Source: Pseudomonas beijingensis
Lineage (GTDB): Bacteria; Pseudomonadota; Gammaproteobacteria; Pseudomonadales; Pseudomonadaceae
NCBI RefSeq assembly: GCF_030687295.1
Contig: NZ_CP117425.1
Location: 2,608,001-2,672,000 of the forward strand
Reading direction: 5' to 3'
Length of the DNA: 64,000 bases
Under the pieces are notes generated by a model, which searched no databases, had not been told where the DNA came from, and worked only from the letters and a program-made list of their open reading frames with translations. Positions 8,172-17,504 of this stretch are shown one piece after another; the stretch's first letter is position 1, and each line of letters begins with the position of its first letter. The translations under genes and the position numbers were made by a program.

Positions 8172-9462
8172 ATGAGTGCACCCGACACACTCGGCGTCCC
8201 CCAACCCCAGGCTCGTTCTGGCCCGTTCGATTGGTATCGCAACATCAACCAGCAGGAACGTCGCACCTTCTGGAGCTGCAAGATCGGCTACGCCCTGGAC
8301 GGCATGGATACCCAGATGCTCAGCTTCGTGGTGCCGACCCTGATCGCCATGTGGGGCATCACCACCGGCCAGGCAGGCCTGATCCACACCAGCACCTTGA
8401 TCGCCTCGGCCATTGGCGGCTGGGTCGCGGGCATTCTCTCGGACCGCATCGGTCGGGTGCGCACCCTGCAACTGACGGTGCTGTGGTTCGCCTTCTTCAC
8501 CTTCCTGTGCGGCTTTGCCCAGAACTACGAACAACTGTTGATCGCCCGTACATTGATGGGCTTCGGCTTCGGCGGTGAGTGGACCGCCGGTGCGGTGTTG
8601 ATGGGCGAGGTGATCCGCGCCAAGGACCGCGGCAAGGCGGTGGGCATGGTGCAGTCGGGCTGGGCGCTGGGTTGGGGCATGACGGCGATCCTGTATGCGC
8701 TGCTGTTCTCGGTGCTGCCGCCGGAAGACGCCTGGCGCGCCCTGTTCATCCTCGGCATCGTGCCGGCGGTGTTCGTGATTTTCGTCCGCCGGCTGGTCAA
8801 GGATCCGGAAGTCTATAACCAGACCAAGGCTCGCCTGACGCCGGAAAATCCAGCGAAGTTCTACGAGATTTTTGCCCCCGGCATCCTCTTCACCACCCTG
8901 CGCGCCTCGCTGCTGACCACCGGTGCCCTGGGCGGTTACTACGCCATCACGTCCTGGCTGCCGACGTTCCTGAAAAATGAACGTGGCTTGAGTGTCTTGA
9001 GCACCGGTGGCTACCTGGCGATGGTGATTGTCGGTTCCTACGTGGGCTATGTCATCAGTGCGTACCTGTCGGACATCCTGGGGCGCAAGAAGAACTTCGT
9101 CCTGTACGCCGTCGGCTCGTTCACCATCGTGCTGCTGTACACCCAGGTGCCGGTGAGCAATAACGTGATGCTCTGGCTGGGCTTTCCCCTGGGGTTCTTC
9201 GCTTCCGGGATGTTCAGCGGCATGGGCTCGTTCCTCACCGAATTGTTCCCGACCCGCATCCGGGGCTCGGGCCAGGGTTTCTGCTACAACATCGGCCGGG
9301 CGGTGGCGGCATTGTTCCCGCTGTTGATCGGTATCCTCAGCCAGAAGGTGCCATTGAGCGTCGGCATCGGAGCGTTCGCGGCGGTCTCCTACGGCGTGGT
9401 GATCCTCGCGGCCCTGAGCCTGCCGGAAACCCAAGGCAAGCAGTTGGAAGCCGAGTTACTGA
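8172..9462 (+). CDS. MFS transporter linked to 5-oxoproline catabolism
   Basis: A 12-helix major facilitator of the metabolite:H+ symporter type. The loop motif GWVAGILSDRIGR is near residue 85 and the repeated half-motif SAYLSDILGRKKN is near 300, with SFLTELFPTRIRGSGQGFCYN late in the protein. It precedes pxpABC on the same strand and may import 5-oxoproline or a related acid; that is inference from position. GGAG lies before the ATG. The frame as read does not stop at the natural end: it continues into pxpA up to 9932. Tandem stops TGATAA at 9460-9465 lie in the +1 frame right after LPETQGKQLEA, so a one-base insertion near 9450 is likely and the true length would be about 429 residues. 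Confidence 0.78.
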
Positions 9463-9522
9463 TAACCTGTGGGGCACGTGCCTCACCGTTAAACAAAGAA
9501 AGAACCTACAGGAGCGTTCACC

Positions 9523-10275
9523 GTGAACCGCCTGCTATTGAACTGCGACATCGGCGAAAGCTTCGGCAGCTGGACCATGGGTCTGGACGCCGAGGTGATG
9601 CCCTTCATCGATTGCGCCAACATCGCCTGCGGCTTTCATGCCGGCGACCCGAGCATCATGCGCAAGACCGTCAGCCTGGCCCTGAGCCACGGCGTGCGAA
9701 TCGGCGCGCACCCGGCCTATCAGGACCTGGCGGGCTTCGGCCGCCGCTCCATGGCCTATGGCGCCCAGGAGTTGCAGGACTTGCTGCACTACCAGATCGG
9801 CGCCCTCGACGGCATCTGCCGGGCCCAGGGCGGGCGGGTCAGCTACGTCAAACCCCACGGGGCGATGTACAACGATATGATGGCCAACCCGGCGCAACTG
9901 CGCGCGGTGATCCAAGCTGTCGCGGCCTATGATCGACAATTGCCGCTGATGCTCATGGCCACCCGGGACAACAGCGCCGCCCAGGCCCTGGGCGACGAGT
10001 ACGGCCTGACCCTGTGGTTCGAAGCCTTTGCCGATCGCGCCTACGACAGTGCCGGCCGCCTGGTTTCGCGGCAAGCGCCGGGCGCGGTGCACCACGATCC
10101 CGAGGTCATTATCGGGCAGGCCCTGACCATCGCCCGTGGCGATGCGTTGACCGCCAGTGACGGCAGCGCCTTGCACCTGAAGGCTAATACCTTGTGCGTG
10201 CACGGTGACAACGCCAGCTCCGTGGCGGCCGTGCAACGCATCCGCGAAGCCCTGGACCGGCAGAGTGCGCCATGA
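9523..10275 (+). CDS. pxpA: 5-oxoprolinase subunit PxpA (LamB/YcsF family)
   Basis: The 250-residue protein opens with [13 protein letters not shown], the NxDxGE metal-binding signature of the LamB/YcsF family. Next come [29 protein letters not shown] and VKPHGAMYN, the conserved segments around the catalytic site. With PxpB and PxpC it hydrolyses 5-oxo-L-proline to glutamate at the cost of ATP, removing a damage product of glutamine and glutathione metabolism. The start is GTG at 9523 behind a strong AGGAG. Its stop overlaps the pxpB start in ATGA, so the two are translationally coupled. Confidence 0.92.
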   Translation: MNRLLLNCDIGESFGSWTMGLDAEVMPFIDCANIACGFHAGDPSIMRKTVSLALSHGVRIGAHPAYQDLAGFGRRSMAYGAQELQDLLHYQIGALDGICRAQGGRVSYVKPHGAMYNDMMANPAQLRAVIQAVAAYDRQLPLMLMATRDNSAAQALGDEYGLTLWFEAFADRAYDSAGRLVSRQAPGAVHHDPEVIIGQALTIARGDALTASDGSALHLKANTLCVHGDNASSVAAVQRIREALDRQSAP

Positions 10276-10976
10276 AACCACGCTTGGAAGTGGTGGCGGT
10301 GGACTGCCTGATGGTGCGCCTGTTCGATGAGATCGCCGAGGCCAACATGCCCTGGATGCTTGCCGCCAGCGAGCGCCTGCGAGCGGTGTTTGCCGAGCAT
10401 CTGATCGATCTGGTGCCGTCCTACACCACCTTGATGGTGCACTACGATTTGCTCGCCCTGAACCCGGTGCAGGCTCGGGAGTTGATCGACGAAGCGCTGC
10501 ATAACCTTTCACCAGATGCCCAGTCCGCCGGCCAATGCCACGTGCTGCCGGTGTGGTACGACCTTAGCGTCGGGCCGGAATTGGAGTTGTTGGCGAGCCG
10601 CAGCGGCTTGACGGTTGCCCAGGTGATCCGCCGCCACAGCGAACGCGAGTACCAGGTGTTTGCCCTGGGTTTCGCACCCGGCTTCGCCTTCATGGGGTTG
10701 GTGGACGAAGAATTGGCCGCACCGCGCCTCGATACGCCACGCAAGCGCGTGGCCGCGGGCAGTGTCGGCATCGCTGAACGCCAGACCGCAGCGTATCCGG
10801 TGGTGTCGCCCGGTGGCTGGAACCTGATCGGTCGCACCCCGACCAAACTGTTTGATCGTGAGCGCGACGGCTATAGCCTGATGCAGCCGGGGGACACGGT
10901 GCGTTTTGCCCCCGTGGATCATGCCGAATTCATCGCGCTGGGTGGCGACGACACACCGTTGGAGGCCCAGGCATGA
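10272..10976 (+). CDS. pxpB: 5-oxoprolinase subunit PxpB (KipI family)
   Basis: The 234-residue protein belongs to the KipI/PxpB family. The patterns seen are the N-terminal [14 protein letters not shown] and [13 protein letters not shown], then the C-terminal cyclophilin-like barrel with [46 protein letters not shown] and the PGDxVRF end motif. It forms the PxpBC complex that activates 5-oxoproline with ATP for PxpA. It overlaps pxpA by four bases upstream and pxpC by four bases downstream (ATGA both times), a classic tight operon. All the usual conserved glycines and prolines are present. Confidence 0.92.
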   Translation: MKPRLEVVAVDCLMVRLFDEIAEANMPWMLAASERLRAVFAEHLIDLVPSYTTLMVHYDLLALNPVQARELIDEALHNLSPDAQSAGQCHVLPVWYDLSVGPELELLASRSGLTVAQVIRRHSEREYQVFALGFAPGFAFMGLVDEELAAPRLDTPRKRVAAGSVGIAERQTAAYPVVSPGGWNLIGRTPTKLFDRERDGYSLMQPGDTVRFAPVDHAEFIALGGDDTPLEAQA

Positions 10977-11893
10977 GCCGGTTGTTGATCGAGGCCAGCA
11001 CACCGCTGTGCCTGTTGCAGGACGCTGGCCGTTTCGGCGTGAGGCACCTGGGCGTGACCCAGGGCGGCGCGGCGGATTGGCTGTCGATGGCCTGGGCCAA
11101 TTGGATGCTCGGTAATGACCTGGACGCGGCGGTGGTGGAGATTACCCTCGGTGGCTTTACCGTGGTGGCCGAAGAGGATTGCGTGCTGGCGTTGGCCGGG
11201 GCGGACCTGGGTGCGCGAATAGACGGCCAGGGCGTGGCGTCGTGGCGCTTCTTCAGCCTGCGCAAGGGCCAGGTGCTGGCGCTCACCCAGCCCGTGCTCG
11301 GTGCCCGGGCCTACCTGGCGGCCCCTGGCGGTTTCAATGCACCGGCGGTGTTGGGCAGCCGGGCGACGGTGGTGCGCGAGGAACTCGGTGGCCTGGATGG
11401 ACGGGGGCGGGCGCTGAGTCGCGGCGCGCACTTGAGCTATTCAGGCACGCCGACGCCTCGGCCGATGCCGTACACGCGGATTCCGGATTTCCAGCAAGCG
11501 CAGCCGCTGGACCTGATCCTGGGGGCGCAGAATGGCGCGTTCAGTGGACGGAGTCTGTTCGATGCGTTCAACACCCCATGGACACTGGACAGTCGCGCCG
11601 ATCGCATGGGCATGCGGTTGCTGGGCACGGCGCTGGAATACCAGGGGCCGGCGATGATTTCCGAGGGTATTCCCCTCGGTGCCGTGCAGGTGCCGCCGGA
11701 CGGCCAGCCGATCGTGCTGCTCAATGACCGGCAAACCATCGGTGGTTATCCACGCCTGGGGGCCTTGACCCCCTTGGCCCTGGCCCGGCTGGCGCAATGC
11801 CTGCCGGGGGCGCAGGTGCGGTTGCGGCCGGTGGTGCAGGCGGTTGCGCATCGGCAGCAGGTGGAGTGTTTGCGCAATTTTCTCGACCGCTAA
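10973..11893 (+). CDS. pxpC: 5-oxoprolinase subunit PxpC (KipA / biotin-dependent carboxyltransferase fold)
   Basis: The 306-residue protein shows LQDAGRFGVRHLGVTQGGAADW at the N-terminus, VLALAGADLGARIDG, AYLAAPGGFNAPAVLGSRAT, and the late MISEGIPLGAVQVPPDGQPIVLLNDRQTIGGYPRLG, all typical of the PxpC/KipA family. It is the second half of the ATP-using PxpBC subcomplex of 5-oxoprolinase. It is the last gene of the MFS-pxpA-pxpB-pxpC unit; a REP pair follows immediately, with no T-rich terminator. The unusual order with a transporter first suggests the operon serves catabolic use of external 5-oxoproline as well as repair. Confidence 0.9.
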   Translation: MSRLLIEASTPLCLLQDAGRFGVRHLGVTQGGAADWLSMAWANWMLGNDLDAAVVEITLGGFTVVAEEDCVLALAGADLGARIDGQGVASWRFFSLRKGQVLALTQPVLGARAYLAAPGGFNAPAVLGSRATVVREELGGLDGRGRALSRGAHLSYSGTPTPRPMPYTRIPDFQQAQPLDLILGAQNGAFSGRSLFDAFNTPWTLDSRADRMGMRLLGTALEYQGPAMISEGIPLGAVQVPPDGQPIVLLNDRQTIGGYPRLGALTPLALARLAQCLPGAQVRLRPVVQAVAHRQQVECLRNFLDR

Positions 11894-11896
11894 AAG

Positions 11897-11973
11897 CATC
11901 GCGAGCAAGCTCGCTCCCACAGGGGGTCTTGTATACGACGAAGATCCAGTGTGGGAGCGAGCTTGCTCGCGAT
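11897..11973. repeat. REP inverted pair (REPIN)
   Basis: GCGAGCAAGCTCGCTCCCAC and its inverse GTGGGAGCGAGCTTGCTCGC sit in the short gap between the convergent ends of pxpC and the VWA gene. Confidence 0.9.
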
Positions 11974-11998
11974 GAGGCCCTAAAGGGCACAGAAGATC

Positions 11999-13177
11999 TT
12001 ACTTGGAAAGAAACCGCATCCCTTCCTCCAGCCCCCGCAAAGTCAGCGGATACATCCGGTCCTCGACCAACTCGCGCACGATGTTGGTCGAGGCGGTATA
12101 ACCCCAGGTGTCCTTGGGGTACGGATTGATCCAGATGAGCTTCTTGTACTTCTCCATGAAGCGCTGCATCCACACATAACCGGCTTCTTCGTTCCAGTGT
12201 TCGACGCTGCCGCCGGCCTGGGTGATTTCATAGGGCGCCATGGCCGCGTCGCCGATGAAAATCACTTTGTAGTCGGCGCCGTACTTGTGCAGCAAATCCT
12301 GGGTCGAGGTGCGTTCCGAGGTACGGCGCAGGTTGTTCTTCCACACCGACTCGTAGACGAAGTTGTGGAAGTAGAAGTACTCCAGGTGCTTGAACTCGGT
12401 CTTGCAGGCCGAAAACAGCTCTTCGCAGATTTTCACGTGGGCGTCCATCGAGCCACCGATGTCGAACAGCAGCAACAGCTTGACGGTATTGCGTCGCTCC
12501 GGGCGCATCTGGATGTTCAAGAGGCCGGCGTCCCGGGCGGTGTGGTCGATGGTGCCGTCGATGTCCAGCTCTTCGGCCGCACCCTGGCGGGCGAATTTGC
12601 GCAGGCGGCGCAGGGCGATCTTGATGTTGCGGGTACCCAGTTCCACTTGGTCGTCGAGGTTCTTGTACTCGCGTTGGTCCCAGACCTTCACGGCCTTGCC
12701 CTGGCGCTTGCCGGCGTCGCCGACGCGAATGCCTTCGGGGTTGAAGCCGCCGGAGCCGAACGGGCTGGTGCCGCCGGTGCCGATCCATTTGTTGCCGCCG
12801 GCATGACGTTCCTTCTGTTCTTCCAGGCGTTTCTTGAACTCCTCGATCAGCTTATCCAGACCACCGAGGGACTGGATCTGTGCCCGTTCCTCGTCGGTCA
12901 GCGAGCGCTCGAATTCCTTGCGCAGCCAGTCCTCGGGGATCAGCGCCTGGAGGTGGTCGTCGAGTTTTTCCAAACCGTTGAAGTACGCGGCGAACGCCCG
13001 GTCGAACTTGTCGAAATGCCGTTCGTCCTTCACCAGGATCGCCCGGGACAGGTAATAGAACTCGTCCATATCGGCGAAGATCACCCGCTGTTTCAGCGCG
13101 TTGATCAGGTCCAGCAGTTCACGCACCGACACGGGCACCTTGGCGGCGCGCATTTCGTTGAACAGGTTAAGCAGCAT
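11999..13177 (-). CDS. VWA domain-containing CoxE-like protein
   Basis: The 392-residue protein has an N-terminal helical region with RVIFADMDEFYYLSRAILVKDERHFDKFDRAF. After a basic middle part comes a von Willebrand A domain starting at LLLLFDIGGSMDAH, whose DxGxS pattern is the MIDAS metal site, with a further VIFIGDAAMAP strand. CoxE-type VWA proteins work with a MoxR AAA ATPase as a cofactor-insertion or protein-remodelling chaperone pair. The partner ATPase lies 34 bases upstream on the same strand. The client of this pair is unknown, since no dehydrogenase or oxygenase gene is adjacent. Confidence 0.85.
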   Translation of the reverse strand: MLLNLFNEMRAAKVPVSVRELLDLINALKQRVIFADMDEFYYLSRAILVKDERHFDKFDRAFAAYFNGLEKLDDHLQALIPEDWLRKEFERSLTDEERAQIQSLGGLDKLIEEFKKRLEEQKERHAGGNKWIGTGGTSPFGSGGFNPEGIRVGDAGKRQGKAVKVWDQREYKNLDDQVELGTRNIKIALRRLRKFARQGAAEELDIDGTIDHTARDAGLLNIQMRPERRNTVKLLLLFDIGGSMDAHVKICEELFSACKTEFKHLEYFYFHNFVYESVWKNNLRRTSERTSTQDLLHKYGADYKVIFIGDAAMAPYEITQAGGSVEHWNEEAGYVWMQRFMEKYKKLIWINPYPKDTWGYTASTNIVRELVEDRMYPLTLRGLEEGMRFLSK

Positions 13178-13211
13178 GGCAATCGCCCTCGCTCTTGTTA
13201 GACGAAGAGGA

Positions 13212-14057
13212 TCAGCGGGTGCCGCGACGGCTCATGAACGCCAGGCGCTCAAGCAGTTGCACGTCCTGCTCGTTCTTGACCAAGGCGCCGGCCAGCGGCG
13301 GAATGGCCTTGGTTGGATCACGCTCGCGCAGCACCGCTTCGCCGATGTTGTCGGCCATCAGCAGCTTGAGCCAGTCCACCAGTTCGGAGGTGGAAGGCTT
13401 TTTCTTCAGGCCCGGTACCTTGCGCACGTCGAAGAACACGTCCAGCGCTTCGCTGACCAAGTCTTTCTTGATGTCCGGGTAATGCACATCGACGATTTTC
13501 TGCAAGGTAACGCGGTCGGGGAAGGCGATGTAGTGGAAGAAGCAGCGGCGCAGGAAGGCGTCCGGCAGTTCCTTTTCGTTGTTGGAGGTAATGATGATGA
13601 TCGGGCGCTGCTTGGCCTTGATGGTTTCGTCGGTCTCGTAGACATAGAACTCCATCTTGTCGAGTTCCTGCAGCAGGTCGTTGGGAAACTCGATGTCGGC
13701 CTTGTCGATTTCGTCGATCAGCAGGATCACCCGCTCCTCGGACTCGAACGCTTCCCAGAGCTTGCCCTTCTTCAAGTAGTTGCGCACATCGTGGACCTTG
13801 TCCACGCCCAGTTGCGAGTCCCGCAGGCGGCTGACCGCGTCGTACTCGTACAGGCCCTGGTGGGCCTTGGTGGTGGAATTGATGTGCCAGGTGATCAGGC
13901 GCGCGCCGAAGGACTCGGCCAGTTGCTCGGCCAGCATGGTCTTGCCCGTGCCCGGCTCGCCCTTGACCAGCAACGGCCGCTCCAGGGTGATGGCGGCGTT
14001 CACGGCCAGCTTCAAGTCATCGGTGGCCACGTAGGCGCTGGTGCCTTCGAACTTCAT
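13212..14057 (-). CDS. MoxR-family AAA+ ATPase
   Basis: The 281-residue AAA+ protein has the Walker A motif GEPGTGKT at residues 33-40, Walker B VILLIDEIDKAD near residue 110, sensor 1 in IIIITSNNEKELPDAFLRRC, and a following arginine-finger region. The short length and the linked VWA gene place it in the MoxR group (CbbQ/NorQ/APE2220-like), which uses ATP to remodel or metallate partner enzymes. AGGAA precedes the ATG. It is the first gene of a two-gene operon with the VWA protein. The leader region upstream contains no visible operator. Confidence 0.88.
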   Translation of the reverse strand: MKFEGTSAYVATDDLKLAVNAAITLERPLLVKGEPGTGKTMLAEQLAESFGARLITWHINSTTKAHQGLYEYDAVSRLRDSQLGVDKVHDVRNYLKKGKLWEAFESEERVILLIDEIDKADIEFPNDLLQELDKMEFYVYETDETIKAKQRPIIIITSNNEKELPDAFLRRCFFHYIAFPDRVTLQKIVDVHYPDIKKDLVSEALDVFFDVRKVPGLKKKPSTSELVDWLKLLMADNIGEAVLRERDPTKAIPPLAGALVKNEQDVQLLERLAFMSRRGTR

Positions 14058-14194
14058 TCTGCAATTCCTCGAACGGTATCGCCGGCCTGAGGAGGCGGGG
14101 CGCGGGAAATAAATAACGTGCCCGACTATAACGCGACGCCCCGCCGACTGTGAACGCAGACGCTGTATTCAGTCTCTGAATGGAGCGTCACATG

Positions 14195-14249
14195 TTGACT
14201 CAGTCTCGGCGCCTTGCCAGTATTGCGTATCGCCAATTTGGCGATACGC
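14195..14249 (+). promoter_or_regulatory. candidate promoter and operator of the DUF4160/DUF2442 module
   Basis: A perfect 12-base inverted repeat, GCGTATCGCCAA and TTGGCGATACGC, is separated by a single T (14225-14249). It ends nine bases before the DUF4160 start. TTGACT at 14195-14200 is a possible -35 box with CAGTAT 17 bases downstream. The dyad is the right size for a dimeric helix-turn-helix regulator, and the second gene of the module carries an HTH-like C-terminus, so autoregulation is plausible. Confidence 0.6.
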
Positions 14250-14257
14250 TCGGTGGC

Positions 14258-14487
14258 ATGTCTACTAAATATCGATTCAGAGATACCTATCGCATTCAGT
14301 TGCGGGAAAGGGATCATCCTCCGCCCCATGTCCACCTCACGGGTAGCGGAGTGGATGTGGTCCTGAGCCTGGAGACCGTCGAAGTCATGATGGGGCGGGC
14401 GCCGCCATTGATCATAAGGAAGCGCTGGACTGGGTCAGGGCTCATCAGGCGCAACTGCTAGAGGACTGGCAACGATGCTACCCATGA
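14258..14487 (+). pseudogene. DUF4160 protein, frameshifted
   Basis: The N-terminal frame gives MSTKYRFRDTYRIQLRERD, then HPPPHVHLTGSGVDVVLSLE, with the PPHVHV-type core of DUF4160 proteins. After MMGRAPP the frame is lost. The expected C-terminus ([23 protein letters not shown] and stop) continues in another frame from about 14425 to 14487, so one base is missing between about 14390 and 14425. Bridged, the protein has 76 residues, normal for the family. DUF4160 genes usually sit directly before a DUF2442 gene in what resembles a toxin-antitoxin pair, as here, where the two overlap. As read, translation ends in a garbled tail at 14461. Confidence 0.75.
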
Positions 14488-14975
14488 AACGGCCGCGGCT
14501 ATTGGCCGTGCAGCCTGTATTGCCGTTCAGCCTGGACCTGACGTTCATCGACGGTCAGCGACTGAGGCTGGACTTGAGCGCCGATGTACAACGTTATCCC
14601 GGCTTGCAGCCTCTGTTGAAAGACGAAGCGTTTGCGGGCGCAATTTTGGGCGACGATGGCTGGAGCGTGGAATGGCCAGAACTGGATATCCAGATCGGTG
14701 CCGATACGTTGTATCTGGATGCACTGGCGCAGAACGCCGTGGACGAAAATACCCGCATCTTCATCGGTTGGCGTGCCCGCACCGGCCTGCCGCTGAGCCA
14801 GGCGGCTGAAGCGCTGGGGGTCAGTGCTCGCAGCATCAGCCGCTACAGCAGTGGCCGTGAGGCTGTGCCGCGTTCGTTGGCCCTGGCGTGCCTGGGCTGG
14901 GACTCGTTGCAACGTAAAGGCGCAAGTGTGGCCGCGGAACCGACCGGCCGTTACACCGTCACGCGCAAACCTTAG
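14475..14975 (+). CDS. DUF2442 protein with C-terminal helix-turn-helix
   Basis: The 166-residue protein carries a DUF2442 domain in its first half, with [25 protein letters not shown] and [19 protein letters not shown]. An XRE-like segment, [37 protein letters not shown] (residues about 105-145), looks like a complete helix-turn-helix. The family is commonly paired with DUF4160, which it overlaps here by 13 bases. The DNA-binding half makes it the likely regulator of the module acting on the palindrome upstream. Two ATGs three codons apart are possible; the first is listed. No toxic activity has been shown by anything in the sequence. Confidence 0.78.
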   Translation: MLPMKRPRLLAVQPVLPFSLDLTFIDGQRLRLDLSADVQRYPGLQPLLKDEAFAGAILGDDGWSVEWPELDIQIGADTLYLDALAQNAVDENTRIFIGWRARTGLPLSQAAEALGVSARSISRYSSGREAVPRSLALACLGWDSLQRKGASVAAEPTGRYTVTRKP

Positions 14976-16048
14976 TCGGCCGCCGGCGGCGGTTGTTCAT
15001 AACGGGCATTGAAGGCCTGGACGAAACCGTTGCGCAGTATCTGCAGGAAGGCTTCGAAGGCGCTGATGTCCTGCTGGTGAACATTGCCGCTGAGTTCCAC
15101 CCGGGTGGCGAACTGGTTCTTGCGCTGGTTCTTGAGGGCCGTTTCACCTGTGCCGACCAGCGCTTCCCAGACCGAGCGGAAGATGTTCTTGTTCTGGTTT
15201 TCCACGTCCTGCTGCCAGTCGAACACGTCGACATCACGCAGCAATGGCTTGATGTAGCCGCTGAGCCGGGCATTGTCGGCTTCAGCCTCGACCACCAGGT
15301 CGCCGTGGCCAGCATTGAAATCGAACTTGCCATAGGCCGCGGCGAAATCGTTCAGGCGCCTGAGCTCGATGTTTCTGGCCCGCAGGCGGAAATCGAAATC
15401 TTCGAAATCGCTCAAGGGGTCGAAGGTGGCCTGCATTTCCAGGGGCGCATGTTCGGCCACCAGGGCCTTGCCTTCGAAACGGGCGTCGCGCTTGCCTTCG
15501 GTGTCGACCACGTTGGTCAGGTTATAGAAGCTGGCGTTGACGTCGGTGGCCCGCAGATTGACCGGTGGCTTGGAGTTGAAATTGCGAAAGGTGACCTTGC
15601 CATCCCTGATGCGCACTTCGTTGAAGGTGATGGGCAGCAGTTTTTCCAGTTGCTCGCGCCAGTTGGTGCCCCGGCCGGTCTGGGAGTTCTGGCGGTTGGC
15701 GCCGCCGTCGACGAAGTTCACTTCGGGGCGGGCGAATTCCACCTCGGCCACCACCGCATGGTCGTACCACAGCGAGTGCCAGCTCACCGACAGGTCCACC
15801 AGCGGTGCGGTGACGAACGGCACCGGGACCTTGCCGTCGACCTTGACGATTTCCAGGCCGTTGATCCGGTAGGCACCGCGCCACAGGGCCAGGTCTACGT
15901 CGGTGATCTGGCCGCGATAATCGCCCATGTTGGCCAGTTTATCGTTCAGGTAGTCGCGTACCAGGTAAGGCAGGGTGAAGTGCAGGGCCACGAGCACCGC
16001 GACGAGGGTGGCGAACACCCACAGTGGCCAGCGGTATCGACGCTTCAT
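14972..16048 (-). CDS. DUF748 (AsmA-like) envelope protein
   Basis: The 358-residue protein starts with a basic stretch and one membrane anchor ([24 protein letters not shown]). It continues with beta-rich, AsmA-like sequence: [33 protein letters not shown] and the [24 protein letters not shown] segment. DUF748 proteins resemble the N-terminal part of AsmA/TamB bridge proteins and are thought to span the periplasm; the role is not established. MKRRYR is chosen as the start because it directly precedes the anchor. Its 3' end overlaps that of the convergent DUF2442 gene by four bases. Confidence 0.8.
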   Translation of the reverse strand: MKRRYRWPLWVFATLVAVLVALHFTLPYLVRDYLNDKLANMGDYRGQITDVDLALWRGAYRINGLEIVKVDGKVPVPFVTAPLVDLSVSWHSLWYDHAVVAEVEFARPEVNFVDGGANRQNSQTGRGTNWREQLEKLLPITFNEVRIRDGKVTFRNFNSKPPVNLRATDVNASFYNLTNVVDTEGKRDARFEGKALVAEHAPLEMQATFDPLSDFEDFDFRLRARNIELRRLNDFAAAYGKFDFNAGHGDLVVEAEADNARLSGYIKPLLRDVDVFDWQQDVENQNKNIFRSVWEALVGTGETALKNQRKNQFATRVELSGNVHQQDISAFEAFLQILRNGFVQAFNARYEQPPPAAD

Positions 16049-16195
16049 GTCAGTCAGTCTCCAGCGTTTGTTGGGGGAGCGCCTCCTAATGCCATTGACT
16101 GTCGCAACAACGGGAACGTTCGGTGCAACTGGACGCCCATGGGCAACAGGCATACCTTTAAAGGCTTAAATTCTCGCCCCATCAAGGACCCAGCC

Positions 16196-17170
16196 ATGAG
16201 CCGTATATTCGCTGACAACGCCCATTCCATCGGTAATACGCCACTGGTGCAGATCAACCGCATTGCGCCGCGCGGTGTGACCATCCTGGCCAAGATCGAG
16301 GGGCGCAACCCAGGGTATTCGGTCAAGTGCCGGATCGGCGCGAACATGATCTGGGACGCTGAAAGCTCGGGCAAACTCAAACCGGGCATGACCATCGTCG
16401 AACCGACTTCGGGTAACACCGGGATCGGCTTGGCGTTCGTCGCCGCCGCCCGTGGCTACAAACTGATGCTGACCATGCCGGCCTCCATGAGTATCGAGCG
16501 CCGCAAGGTACTCAAGGCCCTGGGGGCGGAGCTGGTGCTCACCGAACCGGCGAAGGGTATGAAGGGGGCCATCGAGAAGGCCGCCGAGATTCTGGCCAGC
16601 GATCCGTCCAAATACTTCATGCCGCAGCAGTTCGATAACCCGGCGAACCCGGCGATCCACGAAAAGACCACCGGCCCGGAAATCTGGAACGACACCGACG
16701 GTGCGGTGGACGTGCTGGTAGCGGGCGTGGGCACCGGCGGAACCATTACCGGGGTTTCGCGGTATATCAAGAACACCTGCGGTAAGCCGATCCTGTCGGT
16801 GGCGGTCGAGCCTGAGGTTTCGCCAGTGATTACCCAGGCGATGGCGGGTCAGGAGATCAAGCCCAGCCCCCACAAGATCCAGGGGATCGGCGCCGGGTTC
16901 GTGCCCAAGAACCTCGATCTGTCGATCGTCGACCTGGTCGAGCGGGTCACTGACGACGAATCCAAGGCCATGGCCCTGCGCTTGATGCAGGAGGAAGGCA
17001 TCCTCTGCGGGATTTCCTGTGGCGCGGCGATGGCCGTGGCCGTGCGCCTGGCGCAAAAGCCGGAAATGCAGGGCAAGACCATCGTCGTGATTCTGCCGGA
17101 CTCGGGCGAGCGGTACTTGTCGAGCATGTTGTTCAGCGATCTGTTTACCGAGCAGGAGACTCAGCAGTAA
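16196..17170 (+). CDS. cysK: cysteine synthase A (O-acetylserine sulfhydrylase)
   Basis: A 324-residue PLP enzyme of fold type II that makes L-cysteine from O-acetylserine and sulfide. The PLP lysine is Lys44 in [11 protein letters not shown], the substrate loop is PTSGNTGIG (about residues 70-77), the phosphate loop is GVGTGGT, and the serine contacting the pyridine nitrogen lies in [13 protein letters not shown]. Full length and no C-terminal CBS domain argue for CysK rather than cystathionine beta-synthase. CysM is a possible alternative, but the TSGNTGIG asparagine loop and length fit CysK. An AAGGA site precedes the ATG. Confidence 0.88.
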   Translation: MSRIFADNAHSIGNTPLVQINRIAPRGVTILAKIEGRNPGYSVKCRIGANMIWDAESSGKLKPGMTIVEPTSGNTGIGLAFVAAARGYKLMLTMPASMSIERRKVLKALGAELVLTEPAKGMKGAIEKAAEILASDPSKYFMPQQFDNPANPAIHEKTTGPEIWNDTDGAVDVLVAGVGTGGTITGVSRYIKNTCGKPILSVAVEPEVSPVITQAMAGQEIKPSPHKIQGIGAGFVPKNLDLSIVDLVERVTDDESKAMALRLMQEEGILCGISCGAAMAVAVRLAQKPEMQGKTIVVILPDSGERYLSSMLFSDLFTEQETQQ

Positions 17171-17204
17171 TCGTGAATTCACTGCGAGGGTGAGAGAGCC
17201 CTGC

Positions 17205-17290
17205 TGTGGGAGCAAAGCTTGCTCGCGATATAGGCACCTCGGTTCCTGGCAGACCGCATTATCTTCATCGCGGGCAAGCCTTGCTCCCAC
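17205..17290. repeat. REP inverted pair (REPIN)
   Basis: TGTGGGAGCAAAGCTTGCTC at the left end is mirrored by CGCGGGCAAGCCTTGCTCCC at the right end, directly downstream of cysK. Confidence 0.9.
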
Positions 17291-17504
17291 GGAGAGCCTG
17301 CCTACAAAGGTTCATTTAGCGGTGTTTTGACCGGCGTCAGCCAAGGTTCAGGTGGCGCCTGTTAGAAAGTGTTTATTGCGTTTTACTCAACAGAGAATGT
17401 TGCGTCAGACGGTTTTTACCCGGGCCACGAATGTTTAACATGGTCCTCGGCTACGTCGGGCAGTAGGCGTTGCGTCAGTTGTTTTTGGACAAGGAGTTGT
17501 AAAA

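Noticed and set aside
14126..14257. A coding extension of the DUF4160 gene upstream (MERHMLTQSRR...)
   Set aside because: It runs through the palindromic operator and possible promoter; the family core begins at MSTKYRF.
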